Part shown: piece after piece, positions 11,350-22,722 of the stretch
How positions within the stretch are numbered: position 1 is the first letter of the stretch
Layout of the letters: every line of letters starts with the position of its first letter
Assembly: GCA_028023455.1 (NCBI GenBank)
Contig: JAQFVV010000050.1
Location: 1,568,411-1,632,410 of the forward strand
Direction: 5' to 3'
Source: Epiperipatus broadwayi
Lineage: Eukaryota > Onychophora > Udeonychophora > Euonychophora > Peripatidae
DNA: 64,000 bases
Notes under the pieces: generated by a model
What the model was told of the DNA's origin: nothing
Database searches by the model: none
The model's input: only the letters and a program-made list of their open reading frames with translations
Translations under genes and position numbers: made by a program

Positions 11350-13600
11350 AACAAAAAGGAAACTTATGAGCCAGATGGAGAGTATATCTCCTTATCTTTT
11401 TTATGACTGCAATCTTGAATCGCAACCCAATTAAAAAAATTTAAATGACATGGGATTTTCCTCTCACATAGTTAGTTCATGGTAAATCTAGTTAAGCATG
11501 GATCAGTAAATGGGTATTTAAATACATTACTTGTATTGAATGAATAGTTGAGTTTTGTAACTAATAAATAATTCTTGAGTTAATATTAGTCTTTAAAATT
11601 TTTAAATTTTGCTTATCCTCGATTCAAATCTCAAATCATGATCATAACAAGTGAAATCTAGATATTATAATAATTTTATATGTATTTACATATACATATA
11701 AACTCTTCACATTCATACCCATTGACGCACACCTAGAGATATATCCACACAAACCCATTTAAAATATAAGCTTAACTAACAGACAGTTAAATATGCACTA
11801 TCATTCTTTTTGTTTATATATATATATATATATGATAAATGTTTGCTTTATTAAGTACCAAATTAAACAAATGTCACAATGAACTAATTTCCTTTGTTTA
11901 ATGAAAAGTAAAAAACCAGTTAAAGAAATCCTTCATATATATATATAATGAGTTAATTAGCAATGTGTTATATGTCACGAATAAAGGCTTAGACTTAGTA
12001 AATATAATGATGACCTAATGTCAAGCCAATTTCTAGGCAACCAAATATAGAAAATAAAAGTAGAATTCTGTTATGTAATTTTATTTTTAACTGCAATCAA
12101 TATAATATGTGCAGTAATAGATAGCTACAGCAATAAAACATGAAATGGAAATGCTACTATACTAAACACAGGAATCTAAGCCAGGTATAAAAGCAAGCCC
12201 AGTTCATTTTCATTGTCTTTTGTTATTTTTCAAATGATACAATAACTGCACAAAGCCAATCTTTAAAGATTAAATGTTTAAATCCAAGAGAGGCTGGATG
12301 ATTTGTTTGAATATTCCAGATTATCTGTTTAATTTTCATAGTGCAAAATTATAAGAAACCATAATCGACATTTAAACAAAAAAAAGTTTGATAAATCCGT
12401 ATGGTTTGACAAATGTACTAAACTGATTTTAAGTTGAAATTTTAAAATAAAAACTGCGCTATTATTTAAACATAGAAAAAAATAAACATCGTCAGCATAT
12501 ATATAAATGATGAAGTAATTTTTTTTTTACATAAGTCATTAAACGCCAAATAGTAAATTAAAAAAAGTTAAAGCTGTTATGAACTACTGTTCAATGTGTT
12601 CTGGCAAAATTAACATTGCCATAGGACTGGAATACTACTGTCCAAACATAAAAGCATGATGACTTAATCTACTTGCCTGTAAATGCCTAAAGAAACACCA
12701 AATATCATACAATAAATGTCTAAATGGATTGAGAAGGAAAGCAACTGCAGAAAATGGAAACAACATCATTTCAAGCTGATTGCTGAAGAATTCTAATGGC
12801 TGATGGGTGACTTACCTAAGAAAAATAATCCAAAGAGAGGTAGACTATCAATTAAAGACATGATTGCCACACTCATGGGCATTAATCAAGATGATCTAAA
12901 GAATGTTTTGATTTATCATGTATAGTTTTAATTATCTCCACACTTGGAACCTTAAATGTGCCTGTAACTTGGAAGAGTCCATTGTGATTGAAAGCAACTA
13001 ATGAAAGGGAGGGAAATTATCAAGTAGAATTTTTTTGTTAAATAAAGTTTAGATGAGTTTTCTCTCCATAGTGAATTGACATTTTGTCATCACCACTGAT
13101 ATAGAATAAGGTACGATGTTTGAGTATTATCCCATATTAAGCACATGCACTTACTACAGGGCAGAGTTTGTGTTATTTATTTATTTTTTATTGTTAATTA
13201 ACCATAATTTATATTTAGTTGTTTGGTATAGGTGACTAATCTTTTATACAGATTTTTTTTTCTAGCAACCATAGGGAACATGTACATAGATGGAGGAGAG
13301 TTCCCCAAGAAAATGGAATATCAGTAACTGGAAGTTAACTTCGTGGTCAATTTAATAATGATTTTTAGTTTTAATAACTTCATTTGCTCTATAAAGAATT
13401 AGTGCCTTTTTAAGTATTTTTATCATGGGTAAGGGTTGGAATAATTAAGACATTTAATCATTAATATGGTAAAAATACATTCTGGACACACACAATTATA
13501 TTGTTTTATCAAGTTAAAAAGTTTTGAATTTTTGTTTTGTTGCTAAATAACCATTGTCAATTTGATTTAAATTAAACTGGTCTCTAGTTTATCAAAATCA
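11350..13600. other. AT-rich DNA, no confirmed feature
   Basis: TA arrays near 11815-11833 and 11936-11946 break the sequence. A short open stretch at 12807-12926 (including GDLPKKNNPKRGRLSIKD) looks less random than its surroundings, but is too short and isolated to assign. Nothing else is recognised. Confidence 0.45.
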
Positions 13601-13633
13601 TTTATATATTCATTCATTCATCAACATATAACT

Positions 13634-13669
<36 letters not shown>

Positions 13670-13679
13670 AGTTATATAT

Positions 13680-13726
<47 letters not shown>

Positions 13727-13735
13727 TACACATTT
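13600..13735. repeat. (TA)n arrays in a palindrome
   Basis: Two TA arrays surround ATATATCCAGTTATATATTG. The flanking ATATAACTGGATATAT upstream is its complement, so the first array forms the loop of a hairpin. This follows a wider pattern here in which TA arrays sit inside or at the ends of inverted repeats. Confidence 0.75.
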
Positions 13736-13789
13736 CACATTCTTATGTAATAGTACAGTAATATGTTTGGATGAATTTTTAAATTAATT

Positions 13790-14140
13790 GGAACCTGTAC
13801 AGAGGTGTGGTAGTTGCTACATAGTGTAAATTCACCCCTGAAGAGAGCCAAAAGCAGAATTCTCCCTGAGTTCAAATACTGAGGCATAATAGAACCCAAA
13901 AGAGGGGTGAGGTATGGATGAACTAGCCCAAATTGTATCTAAATTTAATGTGTAAACTTAGAGCTAGCCCATTGGAGATAGATACGATCACAGGTTAGGT
14001 TCTTCATCTCAACATTCACAGCATCCTATCAGAATACCCTAGGTCTGATCATAATGAGATGTGTTCCTCTCTTCTGCTGGAAAACCCAGACCATTACAAT
14101 ATAAATATCAAGATAAACTTAAAACTTCCAAATATAACAT
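13790..14140. other. Less AT-rich unidentified patch
   Basis: The base composition is more balanced than the surrounding DNA (for example CACCCCTGAAGAGAGCC and GGAAAACCCAGACC). No open frame, terminal repeat or known family is recognised in either orientation. It may be part of an old mobile element. Confidence 0.3.
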
Positions 14141-14159
14141 CTCAAAAAGACAAATGACT

Positions 14160-14206
14160 GCAAATTGTATTTCATGTTGAACAATGTCTTGGCCCAGGTC
14201 ATTATG
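14160..14206 (-). ncRNA. Decayed hammerhead fragment, family H
   Basis: On the minus strand this reads GACCTGGGCCAA, then a damaged core, GTTCAACAT, GAAATACAATTTG and GTCATTTG, matching the family H ribozyme region in order. CTGATGA is lost, so it is a dead copy. Confidence 0.4.
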
Positions 14207-14633
14207 TTTTACCATAACTTCATTATTTGTTCAGTATTTATTAATATCAAAATATTATACTTTGATTTGCAAGTGCCAAATTTTCTGCAGTCATAATTTG
14301 ACAGTATATATTTCAGATAAAATATGTTAATGATTACTAATTGAATGGAATTTTTACAATCATTCATGTAAAACATTGAAAAAAAATTTTAAAAAAGAAA
14401 CTAATATTTGGGTGAAATAACATTTGGTCTATGATCAATGCACAATTACAGATTGTTACTGTATGAATAATAATAAAAAGAAATTAATAATTGTAGTATG
14501 AAACAGAATACATAAAATCATAAGACAAAATAGGAAATAATCAGTTTATTGAATTATTTTTTTAAATTTTAAACAGATCAATTATATAGTAATTAATAAA
14601 AAAAATCATATACAACAGCTATATAATTATATA

Positions 14634-14866
14634 TATTACTTATAATACTTCTTTCATATACACTTCAATCCAAACAAATTTTCTTAAAAAACTTCTTTAT
14701 TTTTCTTACTTTACAACCATTACTTTAAAGCAGAGGAGGTTTGAAAAGCTCTGATGAAGACTGCTGGATAGTCGAAACTGTAAGGAAAATAAAGAAGTTT
14801 TTTATGAAAATTTGTTTGCATTGAAGTGTATATGAAAGAAGTATTATAAGCAATATATATATATGA
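14634..14866. repeat. Family C foldback, inverted dimer
   Basis: Two copies of the family C unit face each other. The left arm begins ACTTATAATACTTCTTTCAT and the right arm ends ATGAAAGAAGTATTATAAG. The right arm contains CTGATGA, hairpin GACTG/TAGTC, then GAAACTG. Against the copy at 2372-2482 (GACTG/CAGTT) the hairpin changes in a pairing-tolerant way, which hints that RNA structure is maintained. Confidence 0.65.
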
Positions 14867-14919
14867 ATATATGAAGATATTCAAATAAAGTAAAAGAGAA
14901 GAATAAGAGAATATACTTT

Positions 14920-15210
14920 TGATAAGCTATATAATTATATATATTAATAATAATTAGAGGTAAAAAGCCTTTTTCATCACAAGTTTTCCCACCCTTTTCA
15001 AATGTTCATAATCCACTTTAATATTAACCAATTATTTTGACGAACATCATTTAGAACATTAGATGTTGATCTTCTATCATGGTGTCCTATCTGCAATAAA
15101 TAGTTAAGGTTACAATAGATGGTCAACATTTGAAAAGGGCATGAAACCATGTGTCAAAAAGGCTTTTTATGTATAATTATTATCAAAATATATAGAATTA
15201 TACAGCTGTT
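14920..15210. repeat. Imperfect foldback
   Basis: AGCTATATAATTATATATAT and AAAAAGCCTTTTTCATCACA on the left mirror AAAAAGGCTTTTTATGTATA and ATATAGAATTATACAGCT on the right, around a centre at about 15060. The inner texts TGTTCATAATCCACTT and AATAGATGGTCAACATTTGA pair only loosely. The family was not identified. Confidence 0.5.
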
Positions 15211-15286
15211 GTATATGATTTTTATTATTTTTGATAATTTATATGAAAGAACAGCATAATGGGTTTCATTTAATTTCCAATTTTCA

Positions 15287-15412
15287 TAATGGATGGAATA
15301 AGAAAGTGTGCAGGATTGATCTGGAGAAGAGAAGCTAAAGATTAGAGAAGATGGATTGCACTTGGAGGGACCCCATTCTGCTGTGGATTGATAATGGTTG
15401 ATAATGATGATA
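15287..15412 (+). mobile_element. RTE LINE 3' end fragment
   Basis: A 5'-truncated copy of the last part of the LINE. It starts at the segment encoding MDEIRKCAG, continues through REAKD and GG, and ends in GATAATGATGAT-type repeats, the tail typical of this family. 5' truncation is expected from target-primed reverse transcription. Confidence 0.7.
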
Positions 15413-15836
15413 AACCATTAAATACCAGTCAATATTTAGACAATCCTAATATAGATAACAACCAACCATTTCAAACTACTACCATCACAACCTCATTTTA
15501 ATAATATATATATATGTAAAAATTATAAATACCCATTATACATATACTATATGTAAATTCCACTTAATTTTAATGGTAAAAATAATATATATATATATAT
15601 ATTAATCCATAGCCCTTTTGCTTACATAGTAACCTCATCAATTGTAAAGTAATATGGAAGTTTAATATCACATGATTTTCCATGAGCCATGTTAGTCAGT
15701 ATTCACTGCTTATCTATTTATTATATTTTCTTTGTATTATTTATCAATATTGCATCCTTAATTTTTTCTCTTTTCGTGATTTCTTTCTTCCATTAATAAT
15801 TTTGTATCATTTACATTAAAAGTAAATTTAAAATTT

Positions 15837-15905
15837 AAAATTACAAGTTGTTGTCAAGCATTGATGGTCAATGCATTTGACACAGGAAAAAAATTACAAG
15901 TTGTT
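15837..15905 (+). mobile_element. Mini-SINE with 16-bp target duplication
   Basis: The element spans about 15853-15893. It starts GTCAAGCATTGATGGTCA like the SINE at 9064, skips nearly all the tRNA body and both promoter boxes, and resumes at TTTGACACAGG plus an A-run. AAAATTACAAGTTGTT occurs at 15837-15852 and again at 15890-15905, a perfect target-site duplication overlapping the tail. It is either an integrated deletion derivative or was deleted after insertion. Confidence 0.75.
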
Positions 15906-16034
15906 TTACTGTGGAAGAATACTGAGGCAGTATATAATTGATAATCTATATGTTTTTTAATCTGGTTATATAATAAATGATGTGTTATTATTATTTTTTC
16001 CAGAACACATCTTGCTTCCCATGAGATTTTCACA

Positions 16035-16230
16035 AACACATCATTATCATCATCATCAACCATTATCAATCCATTGTAGGATAAACATCTCTCCAAGTTC
16101 AATCCAATGTCTGCAATCTTTAACTTCTCTTCTCCATATCACTCCTGCACACTTTCTTATTTCATCCATCCATCTCACATGTGGTCTTTTTCTGGATCTC
16201 TTTCAACCCTTGGAATCTGGTTTAAGATGT
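16035..16230 (-). mobile_element. RTE LINE 3' end fragment
   Basis: On the minus strand this matches the C-terminal part of the LINE protein (GFxRDPEKDHM, then MDEIRKCAGV) and ends in GATGATGATGATAATG. It is truncated on the 5' side at about 16230. A frameshift and substitutions make it inactive. Confidence 0.7.
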
Positions 16231-16239
16231 GATAAATTA

Positions 16240-17890
16240 TATTACTTCTTTGCACTTTAGGTATAAGACTCTAAGAACTATTAACATTTTGAGAAGCAGA
16301 AAATGAAAGATTGTATTTATATTTAAATATATTTTTAATAAATTTAGATTGAATATTATTTATAAATGGTATGGATATCCATTTTTTATTTTTTAATTTT
16401 GTATTATAATTATTATTTTTATTATTAAATCAATTTAATATACAGTTGGTTTTTATCATACCCTACTTTCATAATTTTGTGAGTAAAAAAGTTGAGTATT
16501 TTGATTTTTATCACTTTTATATTTGCATAATTTATCATTATGATGTAAAAAAGATTTCAAATTTACCATTTTATGCACCATTGCCACATGTGATTTAAAA
16601 TGTATATATCCTTTTTATTAAATAGGTTTAATAATCCACTTATAATTAATTGGGTCTCTATATAATTATAAGTCCAAAATGTTATTTTTCTATTTCTTTT
16701 TCATCAATAGTCCATTTTAAATTATTTAAATTATTCAGCTTATATCAAAGTGCTTTAATAACATCACCAGAACCACAAACAAATATATCCACATATCTAT
16801 AAAAATTTTAATACAATCAGTCATAACAATTTTATATTTCTTCTTCATATTTTGACAATGTAAAATTACAAATGTGGGCAACCATAGATAGTGCCATAAA
16901 ATCTATCATTATATATTGCAATAATATTATTAATTATAAATTTTAATAATTCAACAATAAATTTTTCTGCAAGTATTATATGTTAAAATGGGTATTTTTC
17001 TGTATATTTTATTATATAAAAATTTCATTCAAAAAATTATGATAGATGTCAGGAAAATCGAAAAAAATGCCAATCAAAAGAAAATAAGTCTCACCCTGAC
17101 ATGTTCATCCATTGTGCCAAGGCAAGGCTGTAAAATGTTCAGTATTTTACAACCTTGTTTAAAGAAAATAGTTCCAATGTCTAAAAATGTGTTTATTTGC
17201 AAATTTATTATGGTTTTAGATAATTTTTTTACAATAATTTACACTATATTTATTAGATGTCAAGAATTGTAAATTATTAATAACTTATTTTGATTGGAAA
17301 TACTTTATTTTCAAAAATATAATGTTATATTAGCAGCTAACATGATTATGGCCTGAAGCTATTTACAAGCTTAGCTTCTATGTAAGCAATCTACTTATGA
17401 GTATAAAACTATTGTAATTTTGAAATAAATATTCAAAAATTTTAAACTTTTAAAACATAATTCGTTAGATATAACAGAAATAAATAATCAGAAATAACAA
17501 AGATTCTCTTGGTTTTGTAAACTGAAAATAATATTTCTGAAATGGTGGCAAGGAATCTTTTGGTTTTGATTATGATGTAATTTTTTTAATATTTATGGGA
17601 ACAAAGTGTGAAGATTTAAAATTTATTTCAGTAGTAAACAAAAATATCTATCAAATGAAGTCAAATTTATTATTTTCTGATAAGTAATAATTATTTAATC
17701 ATATATTTTATGTTTATGTGTGAGACAAAAAAACATTGAAAAAGTCAGGAAAAAATGCAAAATTAAGGGGTTAAAATAGATGATTAACATAAGAATAAAT
17801 CATAAAGTCATGTTTCAAAAAAGGCTTTTTATGTATAACTATTTTTAATATATATATGTAAAATAAATAAAATGTCCATTAATTAAAAAC
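16240..17890. other. AT-rich DNA, no gene seen
   Basis: Strongly AT-biased sequence. A 94-codon plus frame at 16988-17272 has AT-driven composition and no recognised domain. No RNA gene or complete repeat was recognised. Confidence 0.5.
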
Positions 17891-17898
17891 AAAATTGT

Positions 17899-18099
17899 AA
17901 TTATAATTGAAATAATAAATGTAATGGTTTACAAACTATTACAAACAATCCTTAAATCCACAGAAGTACTTTTGGTTAATTTCTTAAACCTGCCTCAACT
18001 GCCATTAAATTAAAAAAAATAATCGAAAGTACTTCTGCGGATTTAAGGATTGTTTGTAATAGTTTGTAAACCATTACATTTATTATTTCAATTATAATT
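17899..18099. repeat. Near-perfect foldback G1
   Basis: The left arm 17899-17971 and right arm 18027-18099 are complementary over about 73 bp with very few mismatches, around a loop of about 55 bp. The inner end of the right arm reads AATCGAAAGTACTTCTG. High arm identity suggests a young insertion or ongoing arm conversion. It is followed at once by foldback G2. Confidence 0.85.
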
Positions 18100-18116
18100 A
18101 TATATATATATATAAC

Positions 18117-18262
18117 TGAATATTTGTAAATACAGTAACTAAATAATTAAAAGTTTTATCTACTTAGGAGTACTTTAGATTATCCCAGTATTGGGATAAT
18201 CGAAAGCGCTCCTAAGTTGATAAAATTTTTAATTATTTAGTTACTGTATTTACAAATATTCA
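18117..18262. repeat. Near-perfect hairpin G2, 4-base loop
   Basis: The arms 18117-18187 and 18192-18262 are about 71 bp each around the loop GTAT. The inner stem is GATTATCCCA/TGGGATAATC. The right arm reads AATCGAAAGCGCTCCTAAG, which shares the AATCGAAAG[TC][AG]CT motif with G1 and with 61052-61064. A cruciform or a very stable hairpin RNA is expected. No coding capacity is seen. Confidence 0.85.
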
Positions 18263-19065
18263 TTTATATAATTATGCATATTGCTTTAAAAATACAGATG
18301 TCGAATAATAATATTATTACATATATATATATAGCTGTTATATTTCAAAATAAATATGTACAAAATGTATTTAGACAAAAGTTTATTTAATCTTAATTGC
18401 ATGGTAAGCACAACATGTGTTCAACTACCTGTTAATAATACACATAGCAATAGATATCCAAGGAGCTTGTAATATTTATTCAAAAATAAACAAGATAGGG
18501 AATTTGTATAAAATTAGAATAAAGGATGTGAAAAAGTCCATTTAAATGAGCTACTTTTTTGAAAAGGGGGAGTGGGATTCTTTTTTGTTTATTGTATTAA
18601 CAATGATTATGGAGCAACAAGGGCTCTGAAAGCACTTAGTCTGCAAAAATTATAATATAAAAAAGCCTTGTTTATTGTATGTATATTTGTGGCAATTTGC
18701 AATGCCTCTTTGAATTTACATTTAGCATTGTTTCTTTCAGAGCAGACAATGCTGTTATAAATGATTTTTTAATTTATTCTAATTTATATTCATATAGGTA
18801 TGTTTATGGACTAATAAAATGTAAAAAAATACATGTAATAATTTGGATAAATTTCAGCTATGATATAACAGGCAACGTAGAATTATAACTGGAAATGAAA
18901 TCCAAAACCACATCATCTAAAATGATATTTATCTAATCTACATTAATCCAGAAGTAGACACACTTTTAGACTGATCTTCTAACTAATATAAGAATTTGTA
19001 AGTCAGACAAATATTTTATATGTGTGACAATTTGAAGTATAAGAAATTTGAATTTTCACAATCAA

Positions 19066-19612
19066 TTCAGTTCCCCCTATAGTAATAAATGGATGTTAAA
19101 AGGTTTGTGCATACATTGTCTATCTAGTCTCCACCTATATAACATCCCCAGATTAGTTTCCAACTTCAGGCTTCATCAGTGAAGAGCCTTGAATATAAGA
19201 ACACTTCCCTGTTGCTTTAGGATCTAATGCAATTCTCCAGCAACCACCTTTTATCTATTTCACTAATTATAAAGCTGTGTATGAACCCAAGATGAGAATA
19301 ATAATGTTTTCAATTCAAACTCTTTCACTTGTATAGTCATATAGATCTGAACTCAGTTTAGTATCTATACATTTTGGTATCTCAGGTAAAAAAGATGGCT
19401 GCTAGAGCATTGCATTAGATCCTAAAGCCTAGGTGCAATGCACTTAGCTCCATGATTCCTCATTGACATAAGCTACAAGCCAAAAAGTGATTTGGAAATA
19501 TTGGATGAGTAGGCCCTAGATACGGATTTTATACATCTACATTTTTTTTGCTTGCACTGTGTGACACTACTGTATGGATAGTTTGCTACTGCTTTAATTC
19601 TTGTTTTTGTCA
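19066..19612. mobile_element. Family A foldback, copy 1
   Basis: An inverted-arm element. The left arm carries TCCACCTATATAACATCCCC, and the right arm ends with GCACTGTGTGACACTACTG and TATGGATAGTTTGC, as in the other copies. It has a hammerhead-like core on the minus strand of the left arm and a degraded one on the right. See the copy at 35105-35691 for measured ends. Confidence 0.65.
19145..19185 (-). ncRNA. Hammerhead-like motif, family A (decayed)
   Basis: Minus strand: stem I strand TCTTCA, CTGATGA (19173-19179 in complement), a degraded stem II, GAAA (19157-19160), CTAAT, C, then TGGGGA. Stem III should be AC/GT around two bases but reads AC/AT here. The core is intact but stems II and III are damaged, so activity is doubtful. 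Confidence 0.5.
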
Positions 19613-19740
19613 AAAATTATGGCTAAATAAAATGTTTATTTTCCCCCAAATGTAATGAGGCAAATAGTTCCTACAGGTTATTAATATTTTTTTTAAAGAA
19701 TATAACAATTAGGTACTAATGTTATATATATGTGAAATAC

Positions 19741-20243
19741 AAAAACAAGTTAAAAATCACGTAACTTGCTATCGCTTGCATTTATGATCAATAGATGGAG
19801 CTTTACCAAAACCTCCATCTATTGGTCATAAATACAAGTGATAGCAAGTTACGTGATTTATAACTTGTTTTTGTTTTTCATAAATGTACCTTTGAAGGTT
19901 TTTGCAATGATATATATTGCAGAGGCTTTGACTATGTGGTGAAACTGAACTGATATCAGAACCATGTAGCTATCTGGCTTGTTAGGCTGGGTTTGAAGAC
20001 ATTATGTGTCTGAAAAATTCATGCTTGCAAACTGATAGGAACTAGCTGCATAAACGTTTGGAGTTAGTGTTTAGATCTAGATTCTGGCCCCTACCCTTCA
20101 CTGATGATAGCAAATTAGCTTGAAATCAGCTGATCTGAAGGTGGAGCTAATAAAAGAGATAGTGAATTCTGACTCTTTTGACATTTGTGTAAACAAAATA
20201 CACTTGTACGTACATTTTGGTAAAGCTCCATCTATTGATCATA
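19741..20243 (+). mobile_element. Family B repeat with hammerhead, copy 1
   Basis: The element is somewhat more than one unit long. CTCCATCTATTGGTCAT at 19813 recurs as CTCCATCTATTGATCAT at 20226, giving a 413-bp direct period. An inverted copy of the same terminal block precedes it (19743-19812, containing TAACTTGCTATCGCTTG). This direct-plus-inverted arrangement recalls Penelope-like terminal repeats or retrozymes. There is no open frame. An RTE fragment abuts its right end. Confidence 0.7.
20095..20141 (+). ncRNA. Type I hammerhead ribozyme, family B
   Basis: All core parts appear in order. Stem I 5' strand CCTTCA (20095-20100); CTGATGA (20101-20107); stem II TAGC/AAATTA/GCTT (20108-20121, three pairs plus a U-U closing mismatch); GAAA (20122-20125); stem III ATC/AGCT/GAT (three pairs, loop of four); cleavage C at 20135; stem I 3' strand TGAAGG (20136-20141), six perfect pairs with CCTTCA. 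The predicted cut follows C20135. A second copy with identical stems lies at 41089-41135 on the other strand. The weak closing pair of stem II is the main doubt. Confidence 0.75.
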
Positions 20244-20245
20244 TA

Positions 20246-20600
20246 TATATCAACTATTATCAATCAACTGCAGGATGAAGGTCTCTCCAAGTTTAATCCA
20301 TCTTCTCCGATCTTTAGCTTCTTTTCTCTGCATCACACCTGCACACTTTCTTATTTCATCCATCCATCTCACATGTGGTCTCTTTCTAGATCTTTTACAA
20401 TCTCTTGGAATCCAGTTTAAGATTTGAATTGTCCATCTATTATCATCTTTTCTATCAATATATCCAGCCCTACTCCACTTCAGACTTTTAATTTTTTCAA
20501 TGAGGTCAGTAACACCTGTTTGCTGTCTTACCCAATTATTCCGTTTTCGATCTCTTTTTGTTACTCCCAACATGCATCTTTCCATACTTCTTTCGGTGAT
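20246..20600 (-). mobile_element. RTE LINE 3' end fragment, open C-terminus
   Basis: On the minus strand an uninterrupted frame of 111 codons begins MERCMLGVTKRDRKRNN and ends with GETFILQLIDNS and a stop. This is the conserved C-terminal tail after the reverse transcriptase in RTE-type endonuclease-reverse transcriptases. The rest of the ORF is missing (5' truncation at about 20600). The fragment adjoins the family B element at 20243. Confidence 0.8.
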
Positions 20601-20619
20601 ATATATATATATGCGCGTA

Positions 20620-22180
20620 ACTGTTTCTTTAATAAATTAATAATTTTATTTAATATCAAAATAAAACCTTTAAATCTTTTCAAATTTTCACTTAAACATT
20701 AATAATAATAGCCTAAAATTAGTTTTTCACTGTGTCATATCCTAGCAAGATTCTACACAAATTTTTAACAAAAGTTAAAGAAAACTTCAATGCATCTAAT
20801 GCTGAAAAAACACATGTGGTTAATTCCTTTCTGAATCATTCCTTAGACTTTTATGTTTGCGACTATCTTTTTTTTTTACAGTTTTACCTTAAGTTTTAAG
20901 ACCACTAACAGAGATACTAATGATTTCAACTTCTACCAATCACTTTTGTATTCAAAATACTGTACTCCTTTTTGATGACGTAAATAGAAATTTCTTTCAT
21001 AAAGAACAATAAAGTTATCTAGATTTTTTTTGTGTGGGTTATAAAACAAATTTATGTTTGCTATTATAAATTTCCTACAAGTATTTGTAGTTAATTAAAT
21101 TTTATTTTAACAATTGACAAATTTATCGTATATATATAATATTATGTTTAAACATGCGTGCACATACATAAAACTTGTGTTTAAATTAAATAGACATCAC
21201 TTAGTAAGATAACATGAATAATATTAGATAATAATTATTAATAACAGCAATTTATGGTATTTCTTCTTATTTCTTTAACATAATTTATTTTAGCATCTCA
21301 TTTCTGAGGATCTTATATATAAAATCACTAAATGTCTATGTCCTTATCACGTGACATTCAAATTAAACATTTCTTTGCTAGAGGGCATATTTTTGAAAGA
21401 AACAAATATTATTTGTTCTACCATTAATAAACTGTAATCGTTTTTTTTTTTTTACGAAGCATTTAATACAAAGTAAATAATTTGTTAAAATAACCGATTA
21501 AATAAATATGGCGGCTTTCCCATATGCTGGATATATTTTTGGATTCTAAAAAAAAATAGCGTATTGAATTAAAACTTTTTCAAGAAAAAAAACACTCGGA
21601 AAAAAAAAATTCTATTGATTCCAGTAAAGAACTGAATAGGTATTGTACTTAAATCATGAACAAAATGTGATTGCAATACATGAATTAGTGTTTGAAATGT
21701 GATATTTAGTGAGGGGAAAAATATAGATTCATTAGTACCTTACTTACATTCACTGTTATGTAATTTGAAACTGCATAATTTGCAGCTCCACAGTAATACA
21801 TGGCATGATTGAACTTTGTTAAAGCAACGAATTAATTATGATGGCATTTCCATAAGCCATGTATATATGGTGATTATTTTATATATTTAATGAACAATTA
21901 AATGTATAATGGCACAAAATCATAAAACTGTGTGAACATTTAAAAGGGATAAACCCCTCTCTTTACACTGTGAGTAAATAGCGCTCTGATATTAACAGAT
22001 AATCAAGAATAGAATTAAAATATTAGAAAGTAGGTGGCTCCGTTTACTCTTGACCCTTTGATAACATATAACATGTTATATATTTATCTATAGAGGAGAA
22101 ATGCTTTACTCTATTTAATTGCATATACATTAGGCTCGGATGATTTCATGTATTTATGCTCTGCTTGACTATATTTTGAT
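20620..22180. other. AT-rich DNA, no gene seen
   Basis: Sequence of ordinary AT-rich intergenic type. AATAAATATGGCGGCTTTCC near 21500 is a brief less AT-rich island. No coding, RNA or complete repeat feature could be supported. Confidence 0.5.
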
Positions 22181-22296
22181 ATTCTTCCATTATAACTATT
22201 AATGTAAAATAACTTATAATATATATATTAAATAACTTTAATACTATCTCCAATTCCTTTAAATTCATATAAATAAAACTACAATAAAAGACAAAT

Positions 22297-22349
22297 GACC
22301 TCCAAGATACATTTCCTGTTGAACTAGTACTCATCAGTTGGTCCAGATC
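22297..22349 (-). ncRNA. Hammerhead ribozyme, family H unit 1
   Basis: Minus strand: CCAA, CTGATGA (complement of 22331-22337), stem II of 15 bases, GAAA (complement of 22312-22315), TGTAT, cleavage C (22306), TTGG. Stem I CCAA/TTGG is four perfect pairs. Stem II has lost its closing G-C (now G-G), so this copy is probably weaker than the one 373 bp away. Confidence 0.6.
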
Positions 22350-22670
22350 ACCATCTCTCATATATATATTTCTATTATCATTTTGAATTACAAGTGTCAA
22401 ACTAAAGTTGTCACCATCCACTTTAGATAAATACAGTAGTGATTATTACTCATCATTTACTAAACTAGAGATTGTCTCTAGCACAGATATAAACTGTAAA
22501 ACAATTAAAGATTAATATATCTGATTTTTTAAAATTAAACACACAAGCACATGTAGTTATTCACATTTTTCTTTCCCACATTTAATATCTTTATAAATAT
22601 ATTAAATAACCTCAATACAACAACATACTCTTTTAAATTCATATAAATAAAGATAGAATAAAAGACAAAT

Positions 22671-22722
22671 GACCCCAAGATACATTTCGTGTTGAACCAG
22701 CACTCATCAGTTGGTCTAGGTC
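22671..22722 (-). ncRNA. Hammerhead ribozyme, family H unit 2
   Basis: Minus strand: GACC, bulge TAGA, CCAA, CTGATGA (complement of 22704-22710), stem II GTGCTG/GTT/CAACAC (15 bases, one C-A mismatch), GAAA (complement of 22685-22688), stem III AT/GT/AT, cleavage C (22679), TTGG, GGTC. Stem I is CCAA/TTGG extended by GACC/GGTC across a four-base bulge. The closing pair of stem II is the canonical G-C, and the copy at 2291-2336 has the fully paired stem GTGCTG/CAGCAC. It is the most canonical core in the window. Confidence 0.75.

Noticed and set aside
12807-12926. Possible exon (GDLPKKNNPKRGRLSIKD)
   Set aside because: It is about 40 codons, isolated, with no clear acceptor or donor and no family match; too weak to annotate as coding.
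13830-13870. Hammerhead-like CTGAAGAGAGCC...GCAGAATTCTC
   Set aside because: The second core element reads GAAT in place of GAAA, and stem I strands do not pair; single occurrence.
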